Origin: GCA-2705995 sp048267965
GTDB lineage: Bacteria; Bacteroidota; Bacteroidia; Flavobacteriales_G; Salibacteraceae
Direction: 5' to 3'
Assembly (NCBI GenBank): GCA_048267965.1
Contig: JBLWWK010000007.1
Location: 76,961-140,960 of the forward strand
Length of the DNA: 64,000 nucleotides
Shown here: positions 45,141 to 54,681 of the stretch, one piece after another
Numbering within the stretch: position 1 is the first letter of the stretch
Layout of the letters: the number at the start of each line of letters is the position of its first letter
The notes under the pieces: generated by a model
Databases searched by the model: none
What the model was told of the DNA's origin: nothing
Seen by the model: the letters and a program-made list of their open reading frames with translations, nothing else
Made by a program: the position numbers and the translations under genes

Positions 45141-45821
45141 TTAAGCGTATTTCTTTTCGAAATCGATTAATAAAGAATCGATATATTTAATCGATTTCTT
45201 GGTCCATTCGAGGCGTAACTCTTCACGTTCTTCTGAGGGAAGCTCCCAATTTGTAGAAGAATTTTTTACCCGAGCAGTAACGTTTTGTAGCAAGATAGAA
45301 GCAGCCACCGAAACATTAAAGCTTTCTGTAAAACCGTGCATGGGTATGTGCACAAATTCATCTGCTTCTTCCATTATATGGTCAGAAATTCCGGTGTCTT
45401 CAGTGCCGAAAACAAAAGCCGCTGGAGTTGAAACATCAAAATCGTTGAGAGCTACACCTTTTTCGTGAGGAGAGGTAGCCACAATTCGGTATCCTTTATT
45501 TCTTAGGTGTTGTAAGCATCTTTCGGTAGGTTGGGGTAAATCACTTTCGTACCGGAAAGGAGTAATCCATTTTTCGGCACCTCGCGCAATGGTGTGAGTT
45601 ACTTTTTCGATGGGTTGACTGTCGATGAGGTGAATGTCTTGAATTCCAAAACAATCGCACGTTCGAATAATGGCTCCTTCATTACGATCTTGAAAAACAT
45701 TTTCAAGCGCCACAGTAAAATGGCGCGTTCTGTGACTCAACACATCTTCTAGTCGCTGGTAGCGTTGTGGAGTTAAATAGTCTTGCAAGTAGGTGAGCAG
45801 GGCTCGATCTTTCGTGTTCAT
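45141..45821 (-). CDS. tRNA/rRNA 2'-O-methyltransferase, TrmH (SpoU) family
   Basis: 226 residues. SpoU motifs 1-3 are clear: NEGAIIRTCDCFGI, FVFGTEDTGIS and FVHIPMHGFTESFNVSVAASILL. Layout and length match TrmH, which 2'-O-methylates G18 of tRNA. Followed 6 bp upstream by the YihY gene. Confidence 0.9.
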   Translation of the reverse strand: MNTKDRALLTYLQDYLTPQRYQRLEDVLSHRTRHFTVALENVFQDRNEGAIIRTCDCFGIQDIHLIDSQPIEKVTHTIARGAEKWITPFRYESDLPQPTERCLQHLRNKGYRIVATSPHEKGVALNDFDVSTPAAFVFGTEDTGISDHIMEEADEFVHIPMHGFTESFNVSVAASILLQNVTARVKNSSTNWELPSEEREELRLEWTKKSIKYIDSLLIDFEKKYA

Positions 45822-45827
45822 ACCTCT

Positions 45828-47144
45828 TTAATCTAATAAAGATTGTAGTGATTGATTTTGTAATTGCTGCGGAGAATTTAAGTAGTGCAGCTTTTGTTCG
45901 AATTGGTCTAGTTCAGGGTGGTTTTTTAGCTCCACATCGTCTCCAATACTTTCTAAAGCATCGAAAATTTGTAAAACGGTTAAATCAAGAATGTTCTTCT
46001 TGGGCAAATAAGAGGGGTCTTCTTTAGAAGCAACAGCGGTTTCTGCCAGTAAATCAGAAGCGATTAGCTGTTGAATGGCGCGTTGTGCAATGCGTATCGG
46101 AATATTAGCAGAATTGGCAATTTCATGGGCAGTTTTTGGCGATTGTCCGGTATTGTAGCTGGCTAAAACTTGACGAATAATGTAGAGATTAATCAGTTTC
46201 ATGCTTTTCATGTTGAGGTCTTTCGCTTCTTGTTCTCGCTCAAACTGTTTTAAGTTTTGATTAGCAAAAGCAATTTCAGCACCCATAAGTACAATTAGCC
46301 AGCTAGTTTGCAGCCAAATTAAGAAAAGAGGCAGAGCAGCAAAACTTCCGTAAATGGCGTTGTATCTGGTCATGCCTACTTGAAAAGTAATGTAAGCCCA
46401 CTCGAAAAGTTGAAAACTGGTTCCTGCAATTATACCTGCAATAACAGCTGAAGTGATTTTCACTTTGGTGTTGGGCATAATCATGTAAAGGATCGAAAAA
46501 GCGGCCCAAATAAGAAGGTAGGGGGTGAGTCGGAATAAGAAATTGACAATAGGGCCAAAAAAGCCGAGAATCTCGAAAGAGGCCGCCAATTCTTCAAATT
46601 GAGCTTGTAGATAAATGGTAAAACTGCTGCTAATAATGAATAAAATGGGCGAAATAAGCACCAGTGAGAAGTAGTCTGTAAACTTGCGAATCCAGCTGCG
46701 GCCTTTGGTAACTTGCCAGATATCGTTGAATGAAACTTCGATGTTTCCCATCAATTTCATCACCGACCAGAGCAACAAAACCACCCCAAAACCTGCTACA
46801 ACGCCTCCTTTGGTATTGTTGAGTAGAGAATCAGAAAACTCGATCACTCGCTGCCAAACATCGGCATTGTTGCTCGTTGAATTCATAATTCTTTTTCTAA
46901 GCTCATCTTCGAGGTTAAAACCTTTTGCAACACCAAAAAGCATGGCAATTACCGGAACAATCGAAAGCAAAGAATAAAAGGTAAGTGCCGAAGATCGTAA
47001 CAAAAGATTGTCTTCGTTAAAGCCTCGAATAGAGATAATTAAGATGCGGAGTTGCTTGAAAACAAAGCGCGTCCATTTCGATTTAGATTCTAATGATTTC
47101 TTCCAAATTCCTTCGTTAATAAAATCGAGTACTTTCTTAATCAT
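45828..47144 (-). CDS. YihY/BrkB family inner membrane protein
   Basis: 438 residues with six transmembrane helices between ~45 and ~310 (ALTFYSLLSIVPVIAMLFG, YITFQVGMTRYNAIYGSFAALPLFLIWLQTSWLIVLMGAEIAFA) and a C-terminal cytoplasmic ~120 residues that resembles a winged-helix (AHEIANSANIPIRIAQRAIQQL). Formerly thought to be RNase BN; actual role is unclear. Confidence 0.9.
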   Translation of the reverse strand: MIKKVLDFINEGIWKKSLESKSKWTRFVFKQLRILIISIRGFNEDNLLLRSSALTFYSLLSIVPVIAMLFGVAKGFNLEDELRKRIMNSTSNNADVWQRVIEFSDSLLNNTKGGVVAGFGVVLLLWSVMKLMGNIEVSFNDIWQVTKGRSWIRKFTDYFSLVLISPILFIISSSFTIYLQAQFEELAASFEILGFFGPIVNFLFRLTPYLLIWAAFSILYMIMPNTKVKITSAVIAGIIAGTSFQLFEWAYITFQVGMTRYNAIYGSFAALPLFLIWLQTSWLIVLMGAEIAFANQNLKQFEREQEAKDLNMKSMKLINLYIIRQVLASYNTGQSPKTAHEIANSANIPIRIAQRAIQQLIASDLLAETAVASKEDPSYLPKKNILDLTVLQIFDALESIGDDVELKNHPELDQFEQKLHYLNSPQQLQNQSLQSLLD

Positions 47145-47189
47145 TCTTCATCGCTTTTGGCAAAGGTGCAATTTACTCACTTCAAGTTA

Positions 47190-47197
47190 TAAATTTG
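47190..47197 (+). promoter_or_regulatory. -7 promoter box of the thioesterase gene
   Basis: TAAATTTG, exact TAnnTTTG, 5 bp before ATG 47203; supports this start and a leaderless mRNA. Confidence 0.5.
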
Positions 47198-47202
47198 TAT
47201 GC

Positions 47203-47646
47203 ATGCATAAGATTCTAGAGCAATACAATTCTTTCAACGAGTTTGGAAGAGCCCAAGAAATGTATTTCGAATACCACTCGCCTGGCAAGATTACTTACAA
47301 AATGACGGTGAAAAAAGAGCACATGGCCACACCGTTAGCCATTCACGGAGGCGTTTTGGCCGCCATGATGGATGCCGTTTTAGGCGTTTCTGCCCTCAGT
47401 TTGGCTTGTGAAGACAATAACTTAGTAAGTACCGTTGAGTTTAAAATTAACTACCTACAACCCGCTATTCTAGGAGATGTTTTGGTAGGAACCGCCACCA
47501 TTGAATCGAAAGGGAAAAGAATCATTATTGTGTCTGGTTCTATCGAAGCGGAGAATAGAAATGTGGTAGTAGCCAAAGGAATGGGAACCTTTAATGCTTA
47601 TCCGCTTGAAAAAAGTGGAATTATTGAAGCGTTAAAAAAAGAGTAA
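47203..47646 (+). CDS. PaaI-type hotdog thioesterase
   Basis: 147 residues from ATG 47203; longer in-frame starts back to 47008 would overlap the divergent YihY gene and lie upstream of the promoter box. Hotdog fold with HGGVLAAMMDAVLGVSAL (helix and catalytic region) and VSTVEFKINYLQPA. Likely acyl- or aryl-CoA thioesterase. Genome word at 47484 encodes VGT. Confidence 0.85.
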   Translation: MHKILEQYNSFNEFGRAQEMYFEYHSPGKITYKMTVKKEHMATPLAIHGGVLAAMMDAVLGVSALSLACEDNNLVSTVEFKINYLQPAILGDVLVGTATIESKGKRIIIVSGSIEAENRNVVVAKGMGTFNAYPLEKSGIIEALKKE

Positions 47647-47667
47647 AAGATGAATTAATCGTCTTTT
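47645..47667. terminator. Short convergent terminator
   Basis: AAAAGATGA (47645-47653) pairs with TCGTCTTTT (47659-47667) with one wobble; it spans both stop codons. Confidence 0.4.
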
Positions 47668-48416
47668 GATGGTTTAAACTGGTACTGCTCGCTTTGCTCA
47701 ATTCCATCCATAATTTGAGCTAAAATTGCATCGGCATCTGCTTGGTAATCAATCTCTAAAGGAGGTTTGAAACGCATGGTGATATTCACGCCTTTTTTCT
47801 TGAGCAGTAATCCTTTTTTGTCAAAAGCTCTTCTAAAACCGTTGATCACAATGGGAACCACAATGGGTTTACATTCTTTAATAATATGGGCGGTTCCTTT
47901 TCGACCTTGCTGAAAGGGCGTAGTGGTACCTTGTGGAAAGGTAATTACCCAGCCGTCTTTAATGGCTTCTACTACTTTTAATGAATCGTTCGGGTCTACT
48001 TCGCGTTGAATTTCTTTTCCTTTTTCTCGCCAAGTTCTTTTTACAAGAATGCCTCCAGCGTAAGAGAAAATGCGCGGGAGCAAACCAGATTTCATGGTTT
48101 CTTGTGCGGCAACAAAGTAAATTCTGATCTTAGGGCGAAGCAAATACAGCTTGTTGCCTAACTTATTTTTAAAACCGTTTTTAATGCTGGCAAATGCTAG
48201 AAACATGAGCGTTACATCGGCAAAGTAGGTTTGGTGATTAGAAACAAACAACACGTTTTTTTGAGGTAGATTTTTAATAATCTCCCAACCAATTAGTTCG
48301 GTTTCGTTCACTTTTTTGAAACGCCTGTGAGCCACCAACCCAAACACAACAAACATGAGTCGTTTTATAATCAAGAAATTGCCGAAAACATCGCGCTGAA
48401 ATATTCGAAACCTCAT
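47655..48416 (-). CDS. plsC: 1-acyl-glycerol-3-phosphate acyltransferase family protein
   Basis: 253 residues. The HX4D site is in VSNHQTYFADV; FPQGTTTPF is the glycerophosphate-binding block and VPIVINGFRRAF the fourth block. Makes phosphatidic acid from lysophosphatidate at the inner membrane. Several PlsC-like proteins can coexist, so the exact substrate is open. Confidence 0.85.
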   Translation of the reverse strand: MRFRIFQRDVFGNFLIIKRLMFVVFGLVAHRRFKKVNETELIGWEIIKNLPQKNVLFVSNHQTYFADVTLMFLAFASIKNGFKNKLGNKLYLLRPKIRIYFVAAQETMKSGLLPRIFSYAGGILVKRTWREKGKEIQREVDPNDSLKVVEAIKDGWVITFPQGTTTPFQQGRKGTAHIIKECKPIVVPIVINGFRRAFDKKGLLLKKKGVNITMRFKPPLEIDYQADADAILAQIMDGIEQSEQYQFKPSKDD

Positions 48417-48485
48417 AAGGCGAAAGTAGCATACTTATTAGGGATTGAAAAATGTGTTCCTACCAATATTCTTTAAATTTTAGCT

Positions 48486-48513
48486 TTTGTTTTCAACAAG
48501 GCCATTAGTTTTG
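48486..48513 (+). promoter_or_regulatory. Promoter of the serine hydrolase gene
   Basis: TTTG at 48486-48489, 16-bp spacer, TAGTTTTG (exact TAnnTTTG) at 48506-48513, ATG at 48524. Confidence 0.6.
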
Positions 48514-48523
48514 CAGCCGCTTT

Positions 48524-49642
48524 ATGAACAAATACAGTCTTGCTTTTTTTCTGTTGGTAATTGGGTTGATTTTAGGGTGTGAACAGAAAGAAAAAAATCA
48601 GAAGGCCCTTTCGGTAGAAAAAGTAAAAAAGGTTGAGTTAATCGATTTTTCATCTCAGCAAGAGGTGGCTTTTCAACAGTTTTTCGATTCACTGCACCGA
48701 GCAGGTATTTTAAACGGAAATGTACTCGTTTCGCAGCAAGATAGTGTCTTTGCGGCTAGTTTTGGCTGGAAAGATTTTCGATCGAAAGATAGTTTACAGC
48801 TACATCATGTTTTTCAGTTGGCTTCGGTTTCTAAACCTTTAACGGCTTTTGGTGTAATGCTTTTGGTGCAAGGTGGTGATTTAGCGTTAGACGAAGATGT
48901 GCGGACTTATTTGCCAGATTTTCCTTACCAAGACATTACTATTCGTCAGTTATTAGCTCACCGTTCGGGGTTGAGTAATTACATGTACATTACAGACAGC
49001 GCTTGGGTAAACCAAGAAGTTGCCATGTGTAACGCAGACGCGTATGCTATTTTCAGAGATGTAAATCCTCTTTTTTATTACCCAGCGAATAAGAAGTTTA
49101 ATTACTGCAATACCAATTATTTTTTACTGGCATATATTGTAGAAACGGTGACCAATTTACCGTTTGAGGTGTACATGGCGAAAGAAGTTTTTGATCCGTT
49201 AGAAATGTACAATACACGCATCTATGCGAATATGGAATATGCCGAAATGCCTAATGTGGCGGTAGGTTCAAATGCGTACGGAACGCCCAAAGCCGATTTT
49301 TATCTCAATGGTGTTTCTGGTGATAAAGGAGTTTTTAGCACGGTAAGTGATTTAAATAAATTTCACCGAGAATTAGTAGAAGGAACCCTTTTGGCTAAAA
49401 AGTGGATTAAAAAAATGATGAAACCTCAATCGAAATTTTCGAGGCGAGGAAATAGTTACGGCTTAGGTTTTCGTTTAAAGAAAATGGAAAACAAAACGTT
49501 GGTGTATCATAAAGGTTGGTGGCGCGGTTACCGCAGTTACTTCTATCATTGCCCCGAACGAGAAGCAGCCGTTATTGTATTAACCAATACTACAAAAGGT
49601 AAATTCTTAGACTTTTCTACTTTTTGGGAAGACCACCAATAG
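48524..49642 (+). CDS. Beta-lactamase-family serine hydrolase, lipoprotein
   Basis: 372 residues. Lipobox LILGC (Cys19). Class C beta-lactamase/DD-peptidase fold: SxxK in LASVSKPLTA, YxN in FNYCNTN, and a terminal HKGWW in place of KTG. Acts in the periplasm or at the surface; could be a peptidase or esterase. Convergent with the small zinc ribbon gene, which begins next to its stop. Confidence 0.88.
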   Translation: MNKYSLAFFLLVIGLILGCEQKEKNQKALSVEKVKKVELIDFSSQQEVAFQQFFDSLHRAGILNGNVLVSQQDSVFAASFGWKDFRSKDSLQLHHVFQLASVSKPLTAFGVMLLVQGGDLALDEDVRTYLPDFPYQDITIRQLLAHRSGLSNYMYITDSAWVNQEVAMCNADAYAIFRDVNPLFYYPANKKFNYCNTNYFLLAYIVETVTNLPFEVYMAKEVFDPLEMYNTRIYANMEYAEMPNVAVGSNAYGTPKADFYLNGVSGDKGVFSTVSDLNKFHRELVEGTLLAKKWIKKMMKPQSKFSRRGNSYGLGFRLKKMENKTLVYHKGWWRGYRSYFYHCPEREAAVIVLTNTTKGKFLDFSTFWEDHQ

Positions 49643-49828
49643 CTATTTACTCAATAATGGTTTAGACGTTCTACGGTTTAAAATGCCAGACCAATTACAG
49701 CGCAAACAACGGTAATATCCGATTTTTCTGCCTTTCCAAATTTTAATAAAACGATAAACTAAATTGGCTCGATGTTGCCTTTCTAAAGGCTCTCCACACT
49801 TTGGGCATGGACGGTTCCAGTTGGACAT
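49643..49828 (-). CDS. Small zinc-ribbon protein
   Basis: 61 residues with two CxxC pairs (CPKCG at 8-12 and CLRCNW at 42-47) that would bind one zinc, plus many basic residues. Likely a nucleic-acid-binding or structural zinc ribbon; no family recognised. Its stop is adjacent to the serine hydrolase stop. Confidence 0.7.
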   Translation of the reverse strand: MSNWNRPCPKCGEPLERQHRANLVYRFIKIWKGRKIGYYRCLRCNWSGILNRRTSKPLLSK

Positions 49829-49951
49829 AGTTTGTTAGAGTTTTCTTTAATACCGAAACCAAATGTAAGTAAATCAAGTAAACTAATTGTATTGATAATT
49901 AAAAGATTACGAGTGTGGTTTGCGGTAAATACGTAATCTAACGTTATATAG

Positions 49952-50689
49952 CTATAAACTCATCATGTCTTTAAGTTTTGAAGTCTGTCTTCTAGAAATT
50001 TCCACTTTTTGTCCGTCTTTAAGAATCACCAACAACCCTCCGTTAAACCAGGTCTCAATTTTATCTACCCACTTTAGGTTGATCATGTGTTTTCTGTTAG
50101 CGCGAAAAAATATTTTATCTGAGAGTTTCTTTTCAAGGTTGTTCAGCGACTTTAAAATAAGTGGTTTTTCATTTTCGAAATAAACGCGAACGTAGTTTCC
50201 TTCAGATTCAAATAAGCGGATGTCTTTAAGTTGAACAAACCAACATCTATCACCATCTTTTAAAAAAACCTGATCGTTTTCTGTGAGCAAGTCAGAAGGC
50301 TGACTGGCAATTTCTTCTTGTTCTTTTTTGCGGTTTTCTATGCGGGTAATTACCGAGTCTAGCGATTTTTCGAATCGTTCTTCTTCAATGGGTTTTAAAA
50401 TGTAATCGAGCGCATTAACCTCAAATGCTTTCAGCGCGTACTCATCGTAAGCGGTAATAAACATAATCTCGGGTGTGTAATCGAGCTCTTCGAGCAATTC
50501 AAAACCATTTTTTCCGGGCATTTGAATATCGAGAAAAACCAAATCAGGTTTACTTTTCTCAATGGCTTCAATGGCGTCTTCAGCATTGTTGTGCTCATCA
50601 ATAATATTTACCTTTTTTACATCGGCTAAAATTCGCTTTAACTCTTGTCTTGCCAGTCTTTCATCGTCTACAATTATTGCGTTGATCAT
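49952..50689 (-). CDS. LytTR-family response regulator
   Basis: 245 residues. Receiver domain 1-~120 with acidic pocket (VDDE), phospho-acceptor Asp in LVFLDIQMPGKNG and K in YILKPI; a linker; then a LytTR DNA-binding domain (~140-245, FESEGNYVRVYFE and FFRANRKHMINL). Partner of the sensor kinase whose gene ends 5 bp upstream. Confidence 0.95.
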   Translation of the reverse strand: MINAIIVDDERLARQELKRILADVKKVNIIDEHNNAEDAIEAIEKSKPDLVFLDIQMPGKNGFELLEELDYTPEIMFITAYDEYALKAFEVNALDYILKPIEEERFEKSLDSVITRIENRKKEQEEIASQPSDLLTENDQVFLKDGDRCWFVQLKDIRLFESEGNYVRVYFENEKPLILKSLNNLEKKLSDKIFFRANRKHMINLKWVDKIETWFNGGLLVILKDGQKVEISRRQTSKLKDMMSL

Positions 50690-50694
50690 ACCTG

Positions 50695-51732
50695 TTAAAT
50701 TTTAGTTTTATTCGGAATTACCACTTGCGTAACCACCCTCTCGTCTCGGTTAAAAATCTTTAAATCTGCATCGTCTCCGTAAAGCAACTTTAAGCGTTGT
50801 GCGCTGTTGGCTAATCCATAGCCAGAATCGCTGTCTGCATGGGGCTTATATTCACCATCGTTTTCTACTTCTATCAGCAATTTAGTAAAATGAAACTGAG
50901 AACGAATAGATACTTTTCCACCACTGGGTAATCTACTAATGCCGTGTTTTATCGCATTTTCAACAATGGTTTGTAACATCATGGCAGGAACCGGAAAACT
51001 TAAACTATTGGGATGGATCTCTTTTGAACAAGTGAGTCTTTCTTCGAAGCGAGTTTTTTCTATTTCTAGGTAGTCATTAACCAATTTAAGCTCTTCGTTA
51101 AGCGAAATGGTTTTTTGCTTGCCCATGGTGAAAGAACTTCTCAGAATGTTAGAAAGTTGCGTAATCGATTTTTTTGCCTTCTTAGGGTCTTCATCAATCA
51201 ACGCGCGAATCGTGTTCATACTGTTAAAAATAAAATGCGGATTTAACTGAGACTTCAACTTATTCAGCTCCACTTCGTTTTTAGTGGCTTCCCATTGCAA
51301 ATTTTTAATCTCTTGTTTTCGAAAGTTCTCGAAAAAATGGAAAATGAAATAAATCAAAGACCAAATCAAGAAAATGATTCCCCAATTCAGAATTTGTTGG
51401 GTAGAACTGGCCCAGTTAATTTCGAAACTATGAACAATAAATATGGAAGAAACCAAGTAAAATAAAACTTCAAAAAACAGCGCAAACACCACGCAAGACA
51501 GCATTACCCTCACAATGAGTTGAGGTAAAGGCAGTTTTTTCCAGCCTAAGAAATTGATGGTGCTGCGGTAGATATGAGAGGTAAACAAACCAATAGAAAA
51601 AACGGCAAAAAGCGTTACTACTAAATTGGTATCCAGCGTTTCTCCACTAATTTGACTTATTAAACCGGCTAATAAAATATAGGTGAACCAGCCAAAAAGC
51701 TGTGAGAATATGTAAATTTTTATCTTCCTCAT
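50695..51732 (-). CDS. Sensor histidine kinase, PF06580 (LytS/YehU) type
   Basis: 345 residues from ATG 51732; a TTG 24 bp upstream is less likely. Four transmembrane helices (~4-140), then the His-kinase domain with the phospho-acceptor histidine in LNPHFIFNSMNTIRALI and an ATPase domain with ENAIKHGISR and DSGYGLANSAQRL. No periplasmic sensing loop of size, so it may sense within the membrane. Operon with the LytTR regulator. Confidence 0.93.
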   Translation of the reverse strand: MRKIKIYIFSQLFGWFTYILLAGLISQISGETLDTNLVVTLFAVFSIGLFTSHIYRSTINFLGWKKLPLPQLIVRVMLSCVVFALFFEVLFYLVSSIFIVHSFEINWASSTQQILNWGIIFLIWSLIYFIFHFFENFRKQEIKNLQWEATKNEVELNKLKSQLNPHFIFNSMNTIRALIDEDPKKAKKSITQLSNILRSSFTMGKQKTISLNEELKLVNDYLEIEKTRFEERLTCSKEIHPNSLSFPVPAMMLQTIVENAIKHGISRLPSGGKVSIRSQFHFTKLLIEVENDGEYKPHADSDSGYGLANSAQRLKLLYGDDADLKIFNRDERVVTQVVIPNKTKI

Positions 51733-51841
51733 TGTTTCAAAAATAGGGCAATTCAATGGGTTGCTTTTCTCGAATTACAGGAGCGGTCAATAACCAACTT
51801 GAAACGGTATATTGGCGGGCGATTGCTTACTTTTATCGCAC

Positions 51842-52441
51842 ATGAATTTTTTGGCACATATCTATTTAAGTGGTGATAATCACGAGGTGATTTTTGGCAA
51901 TTTTATCGGTGATTTTGTTAGAGGAAAGCAAGCAGAGGCTTTTTCTGAAAACATTCGAAAAGGCATTGAACTTCACCGGTTTATCGATCAGTATACAGAT
52001 TCTCATCCCATTGTTTTAGAACAAAAAAAACAGTTGAGGCCTTATTTTAGAAAATATGCTGGCGTTGCGTTAGATGTGTATTACGATTATTTTTTAGCTG
52101 TAAATTGGTCTCAATTTCACCACCAAATTTTAAGAGAGTATACTCGTCAATTTTACCAATTGGCTGGGGCTAAAAAAGAAGAATTACCCGAAAAAGGGAG
52201 GCGATTTTACGATTTTATGATTGCCAACGATGTTTTGTATCAATATCGAACGCAAAAAGGAATGGAACAAGTGTTTCTAGGAATGTCTCAGCGAAGTAAA
52301 TTTGATTCTGGTATGGAAAATGCCCACCGCGTACTTCACCAAAATTTGAATACAATCGAAAGTAGTTTTCAACGTTTTTTTCCTGAGCTGAAAAAGGCAG
52401 CAAAAGATTTTCGAATAGGTTCTCTAAATTTATCACAATGA
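51842..52441 (+). CDS. acpH: ACP phosphodiesterase (DUF479) family protein
   Basis: 199 residues from ATG 51842 (MNFLAHIYLSGDN, the conserved start of the family; a 10-residue upstream extension is rejected). GNFIGDFVRG, HRFIDQYTDSHP and LDVYYDYFLA carry the His/Asp metal-site residues of an HD-like fold. The enzyme removes phosphopantetheine from acyl carrier protein. Heads a four-gene run coupled by overlapping stops and starts. Confidence 0.88.
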   Translation: MNFLAHIYLSGDNHEVIFGNFIGDFVRGKQAEAFSENIRKGIELHRFIDQYTDSHPIVLEQKKQLRPYFRKYAGVALDVYYDYFLAVNWSQFHHQILREYTRQFYQLAGAKKEELPEKGRRFYDFMIANDVLYQYRTQKGMEQVFLGMSQRSKFDSGMENAHRVLHQNLNTIESSFQRFFPELKKAAKDFRIGSLNLSQ

Positions 52442-53094
52442 AAGTTTCTCTCGTTAAAACGGCAGACGGTTCCTACTCTCTGTATAACGAATCTTTAGAC
52501 GAACAGTACCATTCTAAGCACGGAGCTGTGTTAGAGGCACAGCATGTTTTTATAAAAAATGGCTGGGAAGCAATAGACAAAAACGAAGTCAGAATTTTTG
52601 AAATGGGTTTCGGTACAGGCCTTAATTTCTTAATGACAATGGCTGCCAATAACCAGAAAAAAATCTATTACGAAGCCGTAGAATCGTATCCGTTAGAAGA
52701 ATCGGTTTGGTCTAAGATGAATTATCCACAAGAAATCAATCGTAAAGATTTAACTCCGCTATTAAAACAGGCGCACCAAGCTAATTGGAACGAAATAGTG
52801 CAACTTAACCACCAAGTTCAACTAAAAAAAGTACATGCAGAATTAGCCACCGCTCAGCTCAGTAATCACTTCGATTTGGTCTATTTTGATGCGTTTGGGC
52901 CGCGTGTTCAGCCCGATTTATGGTCAAAAGAGGTGTTCGATAAAATCTATCAACACATGGCTGCCAACGGCATATTGGTAACGTATTCAGCAAAAGGAGA
53001 TGTGCGCAGAAACATGATGGCGAGCGGCTTTCAAGTAGAAAAACTGCCTGGCCCTCCCGGAAAACGAGAAATGTTGAGAGCCCAAAAACGATGA
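52438..53094 (+). CDS. mnmD: tRNA (5-methylaminomethyl-2-thiouridine34) methyltransferase MnmD
   Basis: 218 residues. SAM-binding FEMGFGTGLNFLM and YFDAFGPRVQPDLWSKEVFDKI are MnmD signatures; YSAKGDVRRNMMASGF follows. It makes the last methylation of the wobble uridine and stands alone, without the MnmC oxidase half found in E. coli. Start overlaps the acpH stop (ATGA). Genome word at 52468 encodes GSY. Confidence 0.9.
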   Translation: MKVSLVKTADGSYSLYNESLDEQYHSKHGAVLEAQHVFIKNGWEAIDKNEVRIFEMGFGTGLNFLMTMAANNQKKIYYEAVESYPLEESVWSKMNYPQEINRKDLTPLLKQAHQANWNEIVQLNHQVQLKKVHAELATAQLSNHFDLVYFDAFGPRVQPDLWSKEVFDKIYQHMAANGILVTYSAKGDVRRNMMASGFQVEKLPGPPGKREMLRAQKR

Positions 53095-53543
53095 GTGAAA
53101 ACAAGGTGATGGTTCGGGTTTATGGTTTGCTCGTTAACGAGAAAAATCAAGTGTTGCTGTCTGACGAAAAAATGGGCGGCATGCAATTTACCAAGTTTCC
53201 TGGGGGCGGTTTAGAACCCGGTGAAGGAACCATCGATTGCTTGCGAAGAGAGGCACTAGAAGAGATGAATCAGCCTATAAAAAACATTGAGCATTTTTAT
53301 ACAACCGACTTCTATCAAGCTTCTTCTTTCCATAAAAACACGCAAATAATAAGTGTGTATTATCAATTTCAATTAGAAGGTGATCAGCAGTTCGAGACCG
53401 TTGAGAAACCTTTTCAATGGAGTAGAAATTTAGATAAAGACGAAGTGTTTCGTTGGAAAAATATTGGCTCGATTGCCGAAACGGATTTAACCTTCCCAAT
53501 CGATCGAAAAGTTGTTCAATTAATTCGAGAAAAATGGGGGTAG
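53091..53543 (+). CDS. NUDIX hydrolase
   Basis: 150 residues with the full Nudix box GGGLEPGEGTIDCLRREALEEM. Cleaves a nucleoside diphosphate linked to some moiety; substrate unknown. Overlaps mnmD by 4 bp (ATGA) and the next gene by 10 bp. Confidence 0.93.
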   Translation: MSENKVMVRVYGLLVNEKNQVLLSDEKMGGMQFTKFPGGGLEPGEGTIDCLRREALEEMNQPIKNIEHFYTTDFYQASSFHKNTQIISVYYQFQLEGDQQFETVEKPFQWSRNLDKDEVFRWKNIGSIAETDLTFPIDRKVVQLIREKWG

Positions 53544-54679
53544 TAAGATGGTTTTTGGTGGTTTTCATCTTTTTGGGATGTTTGACAAGTCAAGCCCAAA
53601 AAAATCCAATAGAAAAAGAGCAGAAGCGAATTTTACGCAAAGTTCGAAAAGAAGAACGCAAGCAATTGTGGAAAGAAAAAGACCTTAATTTACTGGTTTT
53701 GCCAGTGGTTTATTATTCGCCTGAAACCCGCTTGGCAGGAGGTGTTTCGGGTGTTTTTTTATTTAAAAGTAAGCTCGATAGCCTCACCACCCGCTCTATG
53801 GTGAGCTCTAACGCCATTTACACGTTTAACGACCAAATTATTATCTACAATCCGTTTCAAATTTATACCGGAAGGAACCGCTATTTCTTTAATGGTGAAA
53901 TTTCTTTTTACCGATATCCTTATGTTTTTGCCGGAGTGGGAAATGAGCATGAAGTAGATGACGATACTGAGCTATACACGGCTTCTTATCCGCGGGTAGA
54001 TATAGCTGCCTATCGAAAAATTAAAAGTAATTGGTACGGAGGGCTCAATCTGTGGTATCAAGATTTTAAAGTGACAGAAGTAGAGAAGAGGGGTCAGCTC
54101 GATAAAAATCAAATAGTAGGTAGCGAAGGTGGGGTAACACTCGGGGCAGGTTTATCGGTTCTTTTCGATTCGAGAGATTTTGTAACCTCGCCCACGCAGG
54201 GCTGGTTTGCTTTTGCGTCTCATACCCATTTTAGTGAGGTGCTGGGCAGTGATTTTTCTTACGACAATTACCAGCTAGATATTCGTAAATACATGCATTT
54301 AGGCAAAAATCATGTTCTAGCAGCACAAGTTTTAACCGATGTAAATCAAGGAGAAGTTCCGTTTGATCGGCTCGCTATGTTGGGAGGCGAACGTTTAATG
54401 CGGGGTTACCAACGCGGTATTTTTAGAGACAAAATATTTGCGGGTTGGCAGGTAGAGTACCGTTCAAAACCTTTTTTCGATTTCTTGGCGTTTACTGCCT
54501 TTGTAAGCAATGGCGCGGTAGGAACCAATTCTGACCAAATTACCAATTATCTTAGGTGGAGCTATGGAGGCGGTTTACGTGTTTTAATCAACAAAGAGAA
54601 GCGCTTGTTTATCCGGTTCGATACAGGGTTTGGCCCTAAAACAAGTGGGTTTTATTTCAATATTGGCGAAGCGTTTTAA
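53534..54679 (+). CDS. Omp85/BamA-type surface antigen family protein
   Basis: 381 residues from ATG 53534, which supplies a signal peptide (CLTSQAQ); longer starts overlap the NUDIX gene without one. The mature part is a 16-strand-style Omp85 barrel: RLAGGVSGVFLF, GVTLGAGLSVLFDSRD, MLGGERLMRGYQRGIFRD (the conserved RGY loop) and RFDTGFG near the end. No POTRA domain is recognisable, so it is a barrel-only member. Last gene of the operon. Genome word at 54517 encodes VGT. Confidence 0.82.
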   Translation: MGVVRWFLVVFIFLGCLTSQAQKNPIEKEQKRILRKVRKEERKQLWKEKDLNLLVLPVVYYSPETRLAGGVSGVFLFKSKLDSLTTRSMVSSNAIYTFNDQIIIYNPFQIYTGRNRYFFNGEISFYRYPYVFAGVGNEHEVDDDTELYTASYPRVDIAAYRKIKSNWYGGLNLWYQDFKVTEVEKRGQLDKNQIVGSEGGVTLGAGLSVLFDSRDFVTSPTQGWFAFASHTHFSEVLGSDFSYDNYQLDIRKYMHLGKNHVLAAQVLTDVNQGEVPFDRLAMLGGERLMRGYQRGIFRDKIFAGWQVEYRSKPFFDFLAFTAFVSNGAVGTNSDQITNYLRWSYGGGLRVLINKEKRLFIRFDTGFGPKTSGFYFNIGEAF

Positions 54680-54681
54680 CT

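Noticed and set aside
47008..47202. Longer start for the PaaI-type thioesterase
   Set aside because: It would overlap the divergent YihY gene and lie upstream of an exact promoter box.
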